From contig JANCIK010000002.1 in NCBI GenBank assembly GCA_028532985.1, positions 992,001 to 1,056,000 of the forward strand: a stretch of 64,000 bases of DNA, given 5' to 3'. Numbering within the stretch: the first letter of the stretch is position 1; each line of letters opens with the position of its first letter. Position numbers and translations under genes: made by a program. Positions 44,827-55,338 of the stretch are shown here, one piece after another. The DNA comes from Stropharia rugosoannulata (taxonomy: Eukaryota > Basidiomycota > Agaricomycetes > Agaricales > Strophariaceae). The notes below the pieces were generated by a model, which saw only the letters and a program-made list of their open reading frames with translations, ran no database searches and was not told the origin of the DNA.

Positions 44827-47800
44827 TTACTGTACTTCTTCCCAGGAACATGAATGGTTATGATATACAGAGGCAAATAGCTCTTGTGTGACGCGCCCTA
44901 ACTCATTCCACATCCGAAGTTGTTTCTCTGCGTAGGCCCTGAAACCACGAAGAATGCGACGTTCCAGCGGTGAATGTTGGACGGTCGGTAGTGGAACGTG
45001 TTTGGAGTTAGCCTTGGCATCAGAATGTGCAGTTCCGGAAGGGCCGTCGGCATCGGAATCGGACCGATACTCAGAGGTATCCCGGTAAAGCCCCTCAACG
45101 ATATTATCCCGACGTTGCTTCCACGACTTTGCTTTAAAGACAAAGAACCGAACCGTCCAGTTCATTTCGTTTCTCGTCAAGTTAAGCTCTTCTGTCCAGC
45201 GAAGGTGCTGTGCTCGTGCACGGAGCCAATTTACTCGGAGAACTGCAATTTGAAAGTTGAGTATTAATTTGGGCAATGACTTCACAATGTACATACAATC
45301 TTGCAATCTAGGATTGTCTTGCAGTGTATCCAGATTATCATCGGTAGGCGGTGTTGGGGTATCTGTCGGCCTGTCACCGATGTTCTCGTCATTTCCACCG
45401 ATTGTCCTCCATATCCATGACATACACATTCGACTGCCCCCACGAACATTTGGATCAAAAACTGCTTGGCTTGCGTGGGTGTCCTCTCTGGTCAACCTTG
45501 GAAATCTTTGTTGTATGATCTCCTCCGATGCTAAGGAGACCATAACAGCCCTATTTGCTTGAAATACCTGCCTGTTTAATGCAATTGCTGTTGAGAGCAT
45601 ACTAACTCTTGTTGCTGCCCTTGTATGATGTGCCCCTGTTGTGCCTCGGACCTGATTTTTGTACACCCATGAAAGTTGGACTATTGCTGATCTGATTGCC
45701 TCGAGTACATCTCCTGCGTGGCCTTTGCGAATCTCAAGTTCCTGTTTTTTCAGTTCAACAAGAAAACGTGTCTGGTCAACGTCGAGGAGATCAATCATGT
45801 CGGCAGTGAATCCAGACGGGAACGGGAGCATTTGTTGCTCGGGGTCGGCCCGACTCACTTCCAAATGATCGGTAAAATTCGTTTCATTGTCGGATTCTCC
45901 GAACACTATGGCAGTATTGTCCCCGTCGGTGAAGACCGAGACAATTTCTCGCCCAACATATTCGCAGGCTTGACGCACAAATTTTTCAATTCGTGTCCGA
46001 AGATTTCGGCGCCGACGCAGAAGATCCTGTCTTTGAGTTACAGTGGGTTGTTTGGACAACTTCCGAATGTGAGATCTTAATTCAGCCCTATGGAATTGCA
46101 ATGATCAGACATGGACTGTTTCTTTATCATAAACCTACTGTGTCTGTTCAATTCTAAGTCCTTGCGATAGCCATGTGGCTTGACCTGTCGGTCCGTCCTC
46201 CGACATTTCCTTTTCGGACAACATTAATTCAACCTCCTGCCTAGATGCCGCTTTCTTTATTTTTGGTGCGTAAATATCCATGCTGTCAGGTTTAAGTTCT
46301 CGTTGGCTCTCGGCAACAGTTATTTTGGCCTCCCATCTGTCTCTTATGCTTGGCGCAATGCAGGCGCTGAATTGCTCAAAGTGTTCAGACGCCTCTGAAG
46401 ACTCTTTGATAGCCCTGGTATATTTCTTCACAATTGTCGTTCCTGATTGTGTAAGTTTTTATCAGCGCACACTTCAAGAAATACCGAGGCTTTTTTTAAC
46501 CTATATGAATCATTTTCTTCCAGTTCGAGTCTCCCATGTGGTCATCTAGAATTTCTGTTCGATGTGCCGTTGTCGCTCCCCGAGCACCCCTAGACACTTT
46601 ATTCAATAGACTCCAAAGTGTTTCCAATATTTCCCCATCAACAATGCCAGCACCGGGAATGTAAGTGGATGCCCACCGGTATAAACATTCATCCTTGTGA
46701 CCATGAACGTGCCATAATCCAATGGCACGGATTAATTTTAACTGGCGGGGAAGCGAAAGACCTTTTAATTTAAAAAACCGGGCTCTTTGATGAATGCCAT
46801 ATATGCACATGATATCGTAAATCATCATTGCATGCTTGATCCCGTCCATGTTCGTATTCTTCAGTGCTTCTGAAAAGCTATAATCCATGCACATTTGCCT
46901 TTCACCTAACTGAAAATCGACAACACTGCTGGGACAGAAGCACCCATGTCTTGCACAGGCTTGGGCGCCAATTCCCCTAGCCCTTCTGCCAGCTACAACC
47001 TTCTCACTATCCAATTGCGCTCGGTGAGAATGACAATCAATTTTCTTATTTAATAATCAGAACATTGTCAGAAATAAAGAGATTTCCGTACCTGCTTAAA
47101 AAGCTTAGAATGCTTGGATGCCTCTGCCAGATGCTCCTTGTAGGGCAGTGCCGCTGTCATAAATGCATCTCCATGTGTGAGGTGGACGTCGTCGGCTTCA
47201 TTCCGTTGATTTAGGTGGTCCGCCTTGAAATTCCCATCAGCACAGAACTTGCGAATATACAGATATTGGTGAGGATCCATTTCCCAATGCTCTGGTAAAT
47301 TAATGCCAGGTTGTGGACATGTAGGGCAGAATAGGGCAAGATGGTCTAGCTTACGGGTAGATGGAGGGTGCACCGACGCCGGCGCCGATGCTAACTCGGC
47401 ATCGGTATCCGATCCGGCGTCGGAGTCCACCGACATCTGGATTGGTGAGGTGTCCGATCCACCATCAGAGTCGACCGAGATTTGCATTGGGTCGGGGACA
47501 TTGTCATCGGGACCGACATTTGTACCGGCTTCGGTGGGCTCCGAATTCATGTTGTGTGCCGTCCCGGCCCCGAATTCGTAGAACTGCCTATCGTGAGCCC
47601 GGCCATGCATTTTCCACAGTTTCATGTTGCGGTAACATCTGCTTAGTCGGCGCAGCTCCTGATACCGATCGACCACTGCGGCAGGATAAGATGGGCAGGT
47701 AAGACGTCGTAGCTTTGCGTAATATTGGTACGCTGATGTCTTACATTCTAGATTTGAGATGCGAAAGTCCTTTAGAGCGGCGAATGTAAAAACAGTCTCA

Positions 47801-48855
47801 ATTTTGTTGTAACTTGTAGGTAACATTGACACTTCAATCCAGTGTAAATCAGGCTCCTGTGGTGCATTTGTGCATAGGCATCGGACAATGGGTAAATGAT
47901 GAACTCCTGTCACATCAACAATGGTGATGAATTTGTTGTCTTGATTGTCATATAGTTTCGGCCTAGGGAGAATATGTGGGTATCCTAGTCTCATATCAAA
48001 TTCCTCCTCCAAGATTTCGTCTTCCCAGTCTTCCGGTTCCGGAACGGCGCCGATCTGAGTTTCTCTTTCCAGATCAGCTTCATGAAAGTCATCGGCAGCC
48101 ATGTCAGCCGTTGGTAACTCCCAATTTGGATCTTTGCGCGGTGAGCATCCTGTTTCAGAGAATAGCTAATTTCTTACCTGCGTCTTCAACATAGGGTCTT
48201 GATGGACATCTTTGTCCTTGATGACCAAGGTGTAGCTTGATTCCTATCTGCCACAAAGCCCCTAACTTGAAGCAAGTGTCTTCCCATTTCTCTATGTGGT
48301 GTAGTATCTGGAATTGATGTTCCCTACGGCAGCAAACAGTGCAGAGAAATCGACCCCCGAAGCAATCTCGGCACTGCCATTTGCCTTGATTCACATTGCA
48401 AGCCTGACATTTCAGATTCTCTGGTGCTGGTGCTTCTTTAGCCATGAAGACTTGTAAGTGCTGCTTGCGGCGTTGCAACCATTCACGAAGAAATGTATTT
48501 TGTGACTATTGTTCGAGTACGTTTGTCAATGTTATAATGTGCTTGTTTATCCATCACTCACTTTTCCTCGGTGCACAAATGCAGGTAAAGCGTCAAGGTT
48601 GCTGATTGCCTGCTCGTGTGTTATATCACCAGGGTAATGTTCCATTGTCATTATGTTTGCAGCATTGTTCTCATGTTGTGCAGCTTGCAGCGGTCTAGTA
48701 GATGGCGGTGGCACGGTATACACTCCCGGCATTCTTCTTGAAATTCGAGCATGTGCCCGACGACGACGAACAGGTCGGCCATTTTCGTCCAGATGAATGA
48801 GCTCGTCGTCGTCAGTGTTAGCGGCCATCATATGTATGTGACCACGTGAACTCAT
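44827..48855 (-). CDS. KDZ-type DNA transposase (CxC2 class)
   Basis: Six exons: 48855-48562, 48505-48178, 48149-47092, 47044-46501, 46442-46139, 46087-44827. All phases agree and give 1262 residues without a stop. Exon 2 holds a cysteine-rich cluster (CQACNVNQGKWQCRDC, CTVCC); exon 3 has VTGVHHLPIVRCLC and a second CPTCPQPGINLPEHW. The RNase H-like transposase core follows: RKFCADGNFKADH (first acidic residue), ARHGCFCP with VVDFQLGERQMCMDY, MMIYDIMCIY (second), HVHGHKDECLYRWAS and DGEILETLWSLLNK (Glu). The last exon carries LRARAQHLRWTEELNLTRNE and a basic C-terminus. These are signatures of Kyakuja-Dileera-Zisupton transposases. Intron 2 would be only 28 nt, chosen because GCSPRKDPNWELP is restored. 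The copy looks intact. Confidence 0.92.
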
Positions 48856-49493
48856 TGTGTAGGCGGAGTAAATAAAGAGGTAAGGGTGGGTGTGGTGTTC
48901 TGAGATGCATAGTATACATTACTTTTATACAATTAATGCATGTGTATTGTCAACCATGTTTAATTCTTTTGCTGTACTCTTATTGTTTCATTTCATTTAT
49001 GTGTATTGTTGAATATCCCAGTATGCACAATAGTTACTGTAAGTAAAGCGGTTGTTACAGTCATTCTGGTATTGTGCTCATAACAATGTAGCGCATTGAG
49101 CTTGTGATGGTAGACTTCACCGGGACAATAGGATTAACAGTAGACCTCACCAGGACAATAGATTAATGATGACTTCCCATTTATTGTAACAGTAAATTAC
49201 AATTAATTAAAAGTTTGGAATTCATTTAGTTATATACAATGAACAAAGTATCTAAAGTGTAATCCTTTCCGGCATTGTAATTTATATGTTTTTCAGTAAC
49301 GGTATGACGTCGGAAAGATCGGTATCGGTGCAAATATATTGAGTTGCTGATCCAATACAAACGAATGTCGTCATATCACGTTGGGACGATCTGTATTGGT
49401 GCGGATATATTGGGCTGCAGATCCAATTGATATAATCGCTCCGGGGAGCCGAACAGGAACTGCTAGACTACTCGGTTTCTAATCGATTTCATC
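48856..49493. promoter_or_regulatory. Divergent promoter region with paired TCGG repeats
   Basis: Lies between the starts of the transposase gene (minus) and the next gene (plus). Two imperfect copies, about 49311-49360 (gatcggtatcggtgcaaata, then ttgctgatccaata) and 49383-49435 (gatctgtattggtgcggata, then ctgcagatccaatt), sit 130-180 bp before the plus-strand start, and two copies of agacttcaccgggacaat / agacctcaccaggacaat at about 49111 and 49143. They may be binding sites of an element protein. Confidence 0.5.
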
Positions 49494-51763
49494 ATGATAG
49501 TGCACTGTCAACATTCCGCTCCTAGCCAAACTGTCCCTGCAATGCCTGATTCCATGGAGCAACCAGTAGTCATAAATCAGGAACCTTCATTGCCGGAATT
49601 TTGGACTTCGAAGGAAAAAGAAATCTTGAAGACCCACATAGAAGGATACCAAGCCCAAAAGAAAGGGAAAAAAAACGCCTGGTTAAGAGATATTGTGTTG
49701 CCCTTGATTAGGCGGTGCTACAACGACAAATACAGCCACAATTCCTTACAGAAAGATCCCGAGGCGAAGAAGCAGTGGAAAAAAAGGAAAGTGGTAAGAA
49801 TCTCTAGCATGTCAGAGGCACCGAGTGTCGGTATCAGCAGTACACTCACCGAGTTCTTTACAGCGTGTGTACAATTGGTTTCGTAACCATGGCCGCAAAC
49901 AGCGAACACTCCAAATACCTGGAATTAATCACCGAGTGACCTTTGATAGTGTTGTAATGGCGAAGAAAAAGAAGGAAATTGAAACTCTTGCACGGGAACG
50001 GGCCGGTGCCGACATTGATGCTAGCAGTCGGGAATGGATTGGTTACTACCAAGGTGCAAAAAAGAAAATTAAAGAGGACCTTAGTGACGAAGAGCATCAG
50101 GAGTATTTGAGAGAGTTGGAGAATTGGGAACAAAATGGAGTCCCAAAGGATATTCAAGCCGAGTGCGCCCCATATATTTGAACATATGTCTATACATGCT
50201 GACAATTTACCAGCAACGCCTTGAAATATTCAACAAAGGTTGCCAAGGCTGCCGATAAGGTTAAGTGGGAAAGTATGGGCATAAGAACAACATCGTTCTC
50301 TTGCTTTGCAGGGCCGGATGGGACAGGGATATATGTGAGGTAAGTATATATATATATTTATTCCCATTTCCTTGGCAAAATATACTACTTTTAGTTTCGA
50401 CACGCAAAATATTCAGACAAGCGCCCCTTCGCATGTTCCAAGCTTTCAACGGTGGGCGCCAAATGAGTACAATGCATTTCTGAAGAAGTACGTTGAATAT
50501 ACAAAATTTGTCGTCAAACTTGCCACGACCGGGCCGACATTCGGCGGTCACCCGAATGACGAACCAGTTACAATGTTTCATAAGGGTGGCTTACCTCGCG
50601 TGCCCATTCCTGCTCCAAGCAGTACCGGAACATAATACGTGGATGTCCAACAAAAAGGCATACGTCATTATTTTTCACAACACTACAAACTAGCTTACGG
50701 TGGTAAGAGGTCAACACCATATACATACATGACGACGGGTGACTATCACTGGAGCTTCTTCGTTGACCCCATATATATGCCAAAGGGAATATCTTTTATG
50801 GACCCACACAAATACAAGGTGGACCAGACAATGCGTATTTTAAAGTTGTGGCGACATCGGGAATCACGGGGAGAAATACCATTCAAATTTTCTAATGTCA
50901 AAGGAGAAGAACAACCAAGAGCAGCTATGTACCCACCTGATAGCTTCAAATACTTTACAGAGCCTTCTGCCAATTTTGAGGAAACAGATGTAGGAGAAAT
51001 GGGAACGGAGGGGATTAACATCGATTTCGGACCCGACACCGACACCGACATCAACTCCGAGCACGACTCCGACCCGAACCCCGACGCAGACACCGATACC
51101 CGCACAACAACCCGTTCGTCCACTCTTGAAACAAACACAATGACAGATAGAAGTTCAACACCACAAAAAGTTCAATCCGGCGATTCCAACTCCGTACTTG
51201 AGATGGCAACACCAGATTCAAATGTCAGGGGCACACCTCCCATAAAGGCAATTACCAATACAACCTACGCTGAAATCACAAACTCACCAAAACCCAAACA
51301 GGCACAAGATAAGAAAAGGATATTGGGTCAGTCAAAAGGGAATAAAGTTGCCTCCCCTGATCATCTTGAACCCGGTGCGTACGATGCATTCGGGTCGGCA
51401 CCGACTCCGTCGACGATCCCGATCGGGGCAGTACCGACTGGTCGGGGAAGACCAAAACCTCGCCCAAAAGGTAAATCGGCTATACAGAAAATAGTTGCTA
51501 CCACAATCCCCGATGTGCAAGATGTTGCAGAAATTGATGACAGCCAACAGTCGGACCAAACCCCGATTCGGGGAAGAGATATGCAAACCCTGATTCAGGA
51601 AGCAGACATTCCTCAAACACCTACTACAGAGCTGTTCAATACTCGCTATACAAGCAAAAGACCTCGTAAGAGATCAGAGAAGGGAAGAGCTTATGATGAA
51701 ATGGTTGGATCTAGTCCAACAGTAGTAGGGTCTTCACCATTTAATGACAAGAACAAAAAATAG
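49494..51763 (+). CDS. KDZ-cluster protein, about 670 aa, unknown
   Basis: Exons 49494-49793, 49864-50162, 50214-50339, 50395-51763 keep phase. Contains a lysine-rich stretch (WTSKEKEILKTHIEGYQAQK), VYNWFRNHGRKQRTLQ and DLSDEEHQEYLRELENWEQ, then YTYMTTGDYHWSFFVDPIY, an Asp-rich repeat and two basic patches (RGRPKPRPKGK, KRPRKRSEKGR) that could be nuclear signals. An in-frame TAA at 50633-50635 interrupts the last exon, but a weak intron (GTACCG donor at 50622, CTAG acceptor at 50693, 72 nt) would remove it; the transposase gene uses a similar GTACGG donor. Whether it is a stop or an intron is open. Opposite strand to the transposase, sharing its promoter region. Function unknown. Confidence 0.65.
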
Positions 51764-51849
51764 GCAATGGCTTTTGTAATATTGTCAAAATATAGTAGTG
51801 TTTACAATTGATATATACATGTAAATTAATAGTGCACTGAACAAAAAGG

Positions 51850-52529
51850 CTACTTTTTAGGCTTGGAGGGTTTGCTCGGCATCATCCTGGGTGTTTTCTT
51901 GAACACGCCAGCAGCATGTGCTTCTGTGGCCCCGTCTCCACGCTTCCTTTTGCGTGCCACACGTTCGCCAATGGATTCTTGCCCACTTTGCTCCTGATCC
52001 GGGATCAATGGCAAGGCAGATGGACCGAGCTGCCACCAACTAGCCTTGCCTGTCGGGGAAGATCTCAGTGTTGAATTTGATGGATCCGCATCTGACCGGA
52101 TCGGGGCCGTCCCGGACTGCAGTGCCGATGATGTCAACGGGATTGCGTCCTCTTCACGCAGCTCATCGTCTTCGACACTTGTCAGGGGAGAGCCGCTGTC
52201 CATGTCCAATGCCACTATACCGGCAACCAGCAACTTTTCGCCTTCGTCGGGATGGTGAGCTGCGGATAATATCGCCTCAATGCACTGTTGGCGGCCCTGG
52301 TTTTCTCCCCGCATCGTCCCTTGATTGACCACTCTTCGACCGAACACGTCGTGCTCTGTGAGTTGCTGCTCCGGTTCCGGGGTCGGGGCGTTCCGAGGAG
52401 CGATGCTGGTCATGCCGAAGGCCGGTGTTGGCGTCCTTGACCGATGTGATGGCAACTCGGCGGACATAGCGAACGTGGCAGCGAAGCCAGACAGATTTTC
52501 GGGTGCGACAGAGTCGTCGGGAATGACGT
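51850..52529 (-). CDS. KDZ-cluster protein with nuclear signal, 5-prime truncated
   Basis: Open minus frame; the Met at 52467 (MSAELPSHRSRTPTPAFGM) is not necessarily the start because the frame continues upstream (NLSGFAATFA) to the LTR junction at 52529. About 226 codons visible. Ser/Pro/Thr-rich with a basic KKTPRMMPSKPSKPKK end and RKRKRGDG, both nuclear-signal-like. The retroelement C2 inserted into its 5-prime part; the missing beginning would lie beyond the nested retroelements, outside the window. Convergent with the preceding gene, 86 bp apart. Confidence 0.65.
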
Positions 52530-52570
52530 TGAGAGGTCTACTGCGTAGCTAGACTCGAAATCACGAAACA
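52530..52570 (-). repeat. 41-bp LTR stub of element C2
   Basis: TGAGAGGTCTACTGCGTAGC and the next 21 bases are identical to the first 41 bases of LTR C (53573-53613). It then switches directly to gag sequence: the rest of the 3-prime LTR, pol and the accessory genes are missing. This marks the left end of the C2 insertion. Confidence 0.92.
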
Positions 52571-53552
52571 TCTGAGATGCGCTGATTCTCCTTGCAGAGC
52601 TTCTTGAGCCGCGCAATGGACCCTGTCTGAATGCTGATCACCTCTGGGTACTCGTTGAGAATCATTTTCTTGAGCTCCGCGTACCCCTTGGTATCATAAC
52701 CTGGTAAATTCTTCCACTCCTCCGCCGTCTGCATGGGTACATATTTGATTACATATCCTCTCTTCTCATCGTCCTCCGTCACCTCCGCGCGCTTAAACCA
52801 ATCCTCCAGGTCCTCGAAGTACCGCGGCAGCTCATCGCGCTCTGCAGCAGGATCAAAGCTCGGCGCGCCGCGCGCACCGCGGACTGGCATGGACATGTCC
52901 TTAGGCATAGTTTCTGATTCTCGTGGGGGTGTATTTCGTTCGCTTTCTGAGAGATCTGACAAGTCTCCTTCAAATATATCTCTCGCTACGCGCTCTGCTT
53001 CACTTTCGCTATTTTCCGCCGTGCGCTGCGCGGATGTCTTAGCAGTTCCAAATACTTCCGAGAATGGAGGAGGGGTGTCTTGGGTAGCTTGGCTATCAGA
53101 AGTACCGAATGGTGTGGTTTCAAGTGTAATATCACCGTCCACTAATTGGTCTTCTGATTCAATGCCAGATGGTGGTCCCCAAAATCCACTAGTCCCTACT
53201 CTTAATTCCGAGTCGCTTTCGGTGAGCGCACCTGGAATGCGCTGCGCTAATCCCTGAGTCTCGATCTGCAACTGCGCTTCCTCCCTCGCTCTTTTCTTTG
53301 CTTTTCTGTCTCGCGTCGGTGTAATTACCAACGGCTCTACCAGCTCAGCGTCTTTCTTGCTCCTCGTGGTTCTCTCGCGTGAAGGCACCGTTCCAAAGGA
53401 TGGTCTGGCTTCTTCTGGCTCGGCGAGCGATGAAGGCGCAGGAAATTTGCCTCGCTTGTTACTCGTCCCCGTTTTATTTGAAATTTTTGTAATTTATTGT
53501 AATAGGCGCAAGCCGTAGTTCCCGAAACACTAATTGAGATTTCTGAACCTTC
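52571..53552 (-). pseudogene. gag: Truncated gag of element C2
   Basis: Frame starts at the Met at 53388 (MPSRERTTRSKKDAELVEP) and runs to the stub junction. Basic N-terminus, acidic Ser-rich middle, then the conserved Gag core MPVRGARGAPSFDPAAERDE, RYFEDLEDWFKRAEVTEDDE, EWKNLPGYDTKGYAELKKM. It ends where the LTR stub starts (last codons and stop are supplied by the LTR). No zinc knuckle or protease remains. Gag would form the virus-like particle. Confidence 0.88.
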
Positions 53553-53570
53553 CCCTCGCGGTGGGCTCCA
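53553..53570 (-). promoter_or_regulatory. Primer-binding site of element C2
   Basis: TGGAGCCCACCGCGAGGG on the minus strand, two bases after the LTR end (...GACCTCTCA). Same sequence as the site of element D although the LTRs are unlike. Confidence 0.85.
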
Positions 53571-53572
53571 GA

Positions 53573-54788
53573 TGAGAGGTCTACTGCGTAGCTAGACTCG
53601 AAATCACGAAACACAACACACACACACACACCCAGCGGAGCGAGATCCTATCTTTTAGATCGAGCGAACGCCCTCAACTAAACGGCTAGTATAATCTTTG
53701 CTCTGCTCTGGTTCCCGGTCTGGGCGTGCGATGCGCGCACCTCGTGTCCTCTAGTCTTTGTAATAGCAAGTAGTGCCTGCAAGTTCGTTTGTAAGGAGGG
53801 GTTTAATTCTAGTAAATCTCGGATAGAGCCCGGTTGCTAGTGGCGTGCGCTAGGCAAAATGATAAATGAAATAAGTTGTTTTAGCGAACGGCTTCGCTGC
53901 GCGCACTTCCGGGTCCGGTGACCTCGTGCGATGCGCGGACTCTCCAAAGTCCAACAATCCAAGACTCTCCAAAGTCTTTCACCCGGCGGTGCAGTCTCAC
54001 AGTCTAAACACTACAGTGCGAGTTTCCGTACACGGTTGTACTGACTCCTCACTGAGCTCTCCAAAATGACCCGGTGGCCAGAAGCTATCCAAAACTCCTA
54101 TGATTCACAAATACTTCACAGTTAAAACCCTAACAAAAGCTAAACACAGCCCGCTGACGGCCTGGGACAGAACCCAGCACACAGATCTAGTGGGTAGACA
54201 ATTGCTTAAATTACTATAGACAAGGATACAGGTTTATATGCGATGCGCGCATGTGTACTAATAATAAGGTAAAGTAAATACTAGCAACGCGCGGCCAAAG
54301 GTCCGCGCATCGCATCCGGGCTTCCCTTCAAGTGTCCCGATCCCTTGGCATTCGCTGCGCGCATGTCGTTCGTTCCCTCGGGCTTTTGCGCGTCTCTTTT
54401 GATGCGCGCCGCCACGGTCACATGATGTGTGGACTTAGGCAAATTCTGCCTTTGCGATGCGCGCACATGAGATGCGCGCACAGCCCTTCACACCGCCCTT
54501 AGTACTCGCTCAGCTGTACTCACACCGCACTCCGCTGGTGCTTAACCGTTCTACGCCTCTTCAATCGCTCGCACGGATGACCAGACTATGCACTTTAGAC
54601 TGTGCAGCTCGCTGACCGATCCCTCTCGCAATACGGTGCGCGCAGGCGCTTGTAGTCATAAAGCGCGCTGATAGCTATAGACTACGAGTCAGGCTTCACT
54701 CTAGTCCCTCTGTGTTTTCCCACGCGCAGCTATTCCACCAATGGGACTTTGGAATGTTTACACCCGTAGCCAAAAAGCAGCCCTGTCA
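53573..54788 (-). repeat. LTR C, shared by elements C1 and C2
   Basis: In plus orientation TGAGAGGTCTAC...GCAGCCCTGTCA, 1216 bp, TG/CA ended on both strands. One side has the primer-binding site of C2, the other the polypurine tract of C1, so it is at once the 3-prime LTR of C1 and the 5-prime LTR of C2 (tandem arrangement). Homologous to LTR S. Carries about ten GATGCGCGCAC-type words where S has CCGCTGAGCG. TATA box (minus) at 54239-54233. A (CA)n run lies near 53613-53630. Confidence 0.9.
54233..54239 (-). promoter_or_regulatory. TATA box in LTR C
   Basis: ATATAAA on the minus strand, next to a GATGCGCGCAT motif upstream; aligned with the box of LTR S. Confidence 0.55.
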
Positions 54789-54806
54789 TCTCCCCCCCAC
54801 TAAAAA
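54789..54806 (-). promoter_or_regulatory. Polypurine tract of element C1
   Basis: On the minus strand TTTTTAGTGGGGGGGAGA directly precedes the LTR start TGACAGGG. Followed upstream by GACTGAGGACAGTCAA, the same word as beside element A's tract. Confidence 0.8.
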
Positions 54807-55338
54807 TCTTGACTGTCCTCAGTCAATTCTAGATGTGCGCATCTCATCTTTGATAGCAGTTCACCATTATCCCGTTTTCCTGCCTACGGCTCAGCTACTG
54901 CCTTACGCTGCTACTACGGCGCCTCCGCCCGAGTCACTATCTCTATCCCTCCTCTTTGCTTCCTTTTCAGGTATCCCACCCGACTTTTCTTGACTAGCTT
55001 ATTTTAGGCAACCGCCACCGCGCTCATACGCGCACCGTACTTCCCGCTGACTTCCTTCTTGGGTCTTTTGCCTAGTCAGGGCTTTTCTTTTCCTTTTCTG
55101 AACCTTGCTGGACCTTCTTTTGGCGCTACACTGTTCTAACATATTGCCGGTAAGTTTACTTGACATGCACTCATCGCCGTCCGCTTCTCTCATACTCCAG
55201 AATTTTCCTTCGCCATTCTCTCCTGTGTATATAACCAGTTCCCTTGCCCTTCTCGTTCTTTCTTTCTCTCACTTCCCACTCTTAGTCCCTACTGCTTCCT
55301 TCTTATTACTCTACTCCAAACTGGACCACAAGACCTTC

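Larger units (their letters stand above)
37880..52529. mobile_element. KDZ/TET gene cluster, probably a KDZ DNA transposon
   Basis: Between the broken gag of D and the LTR of C2 lie a TET/JBP-like gene, a KDZ transposase and four unrecognised genes, all sharing the composition trait of many TCGG/CCGA words. Physical linkage of KDZ transposases and TET/JBP genes is known in basidiomycetes. The right end is cut by the C2 retroelement, which interrupts an open frame at 52529; the left end is placed where gag homology stops. I could not find terminal inverted repeats, so the limits are provisional and it may be more than one element. Confidence 0.6.

Noticed and set aside
44998..46080. Plus-strand frames of 89-120 codons
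   Set aside because: Antisense shadows of the last exon of the KDZ transposase.
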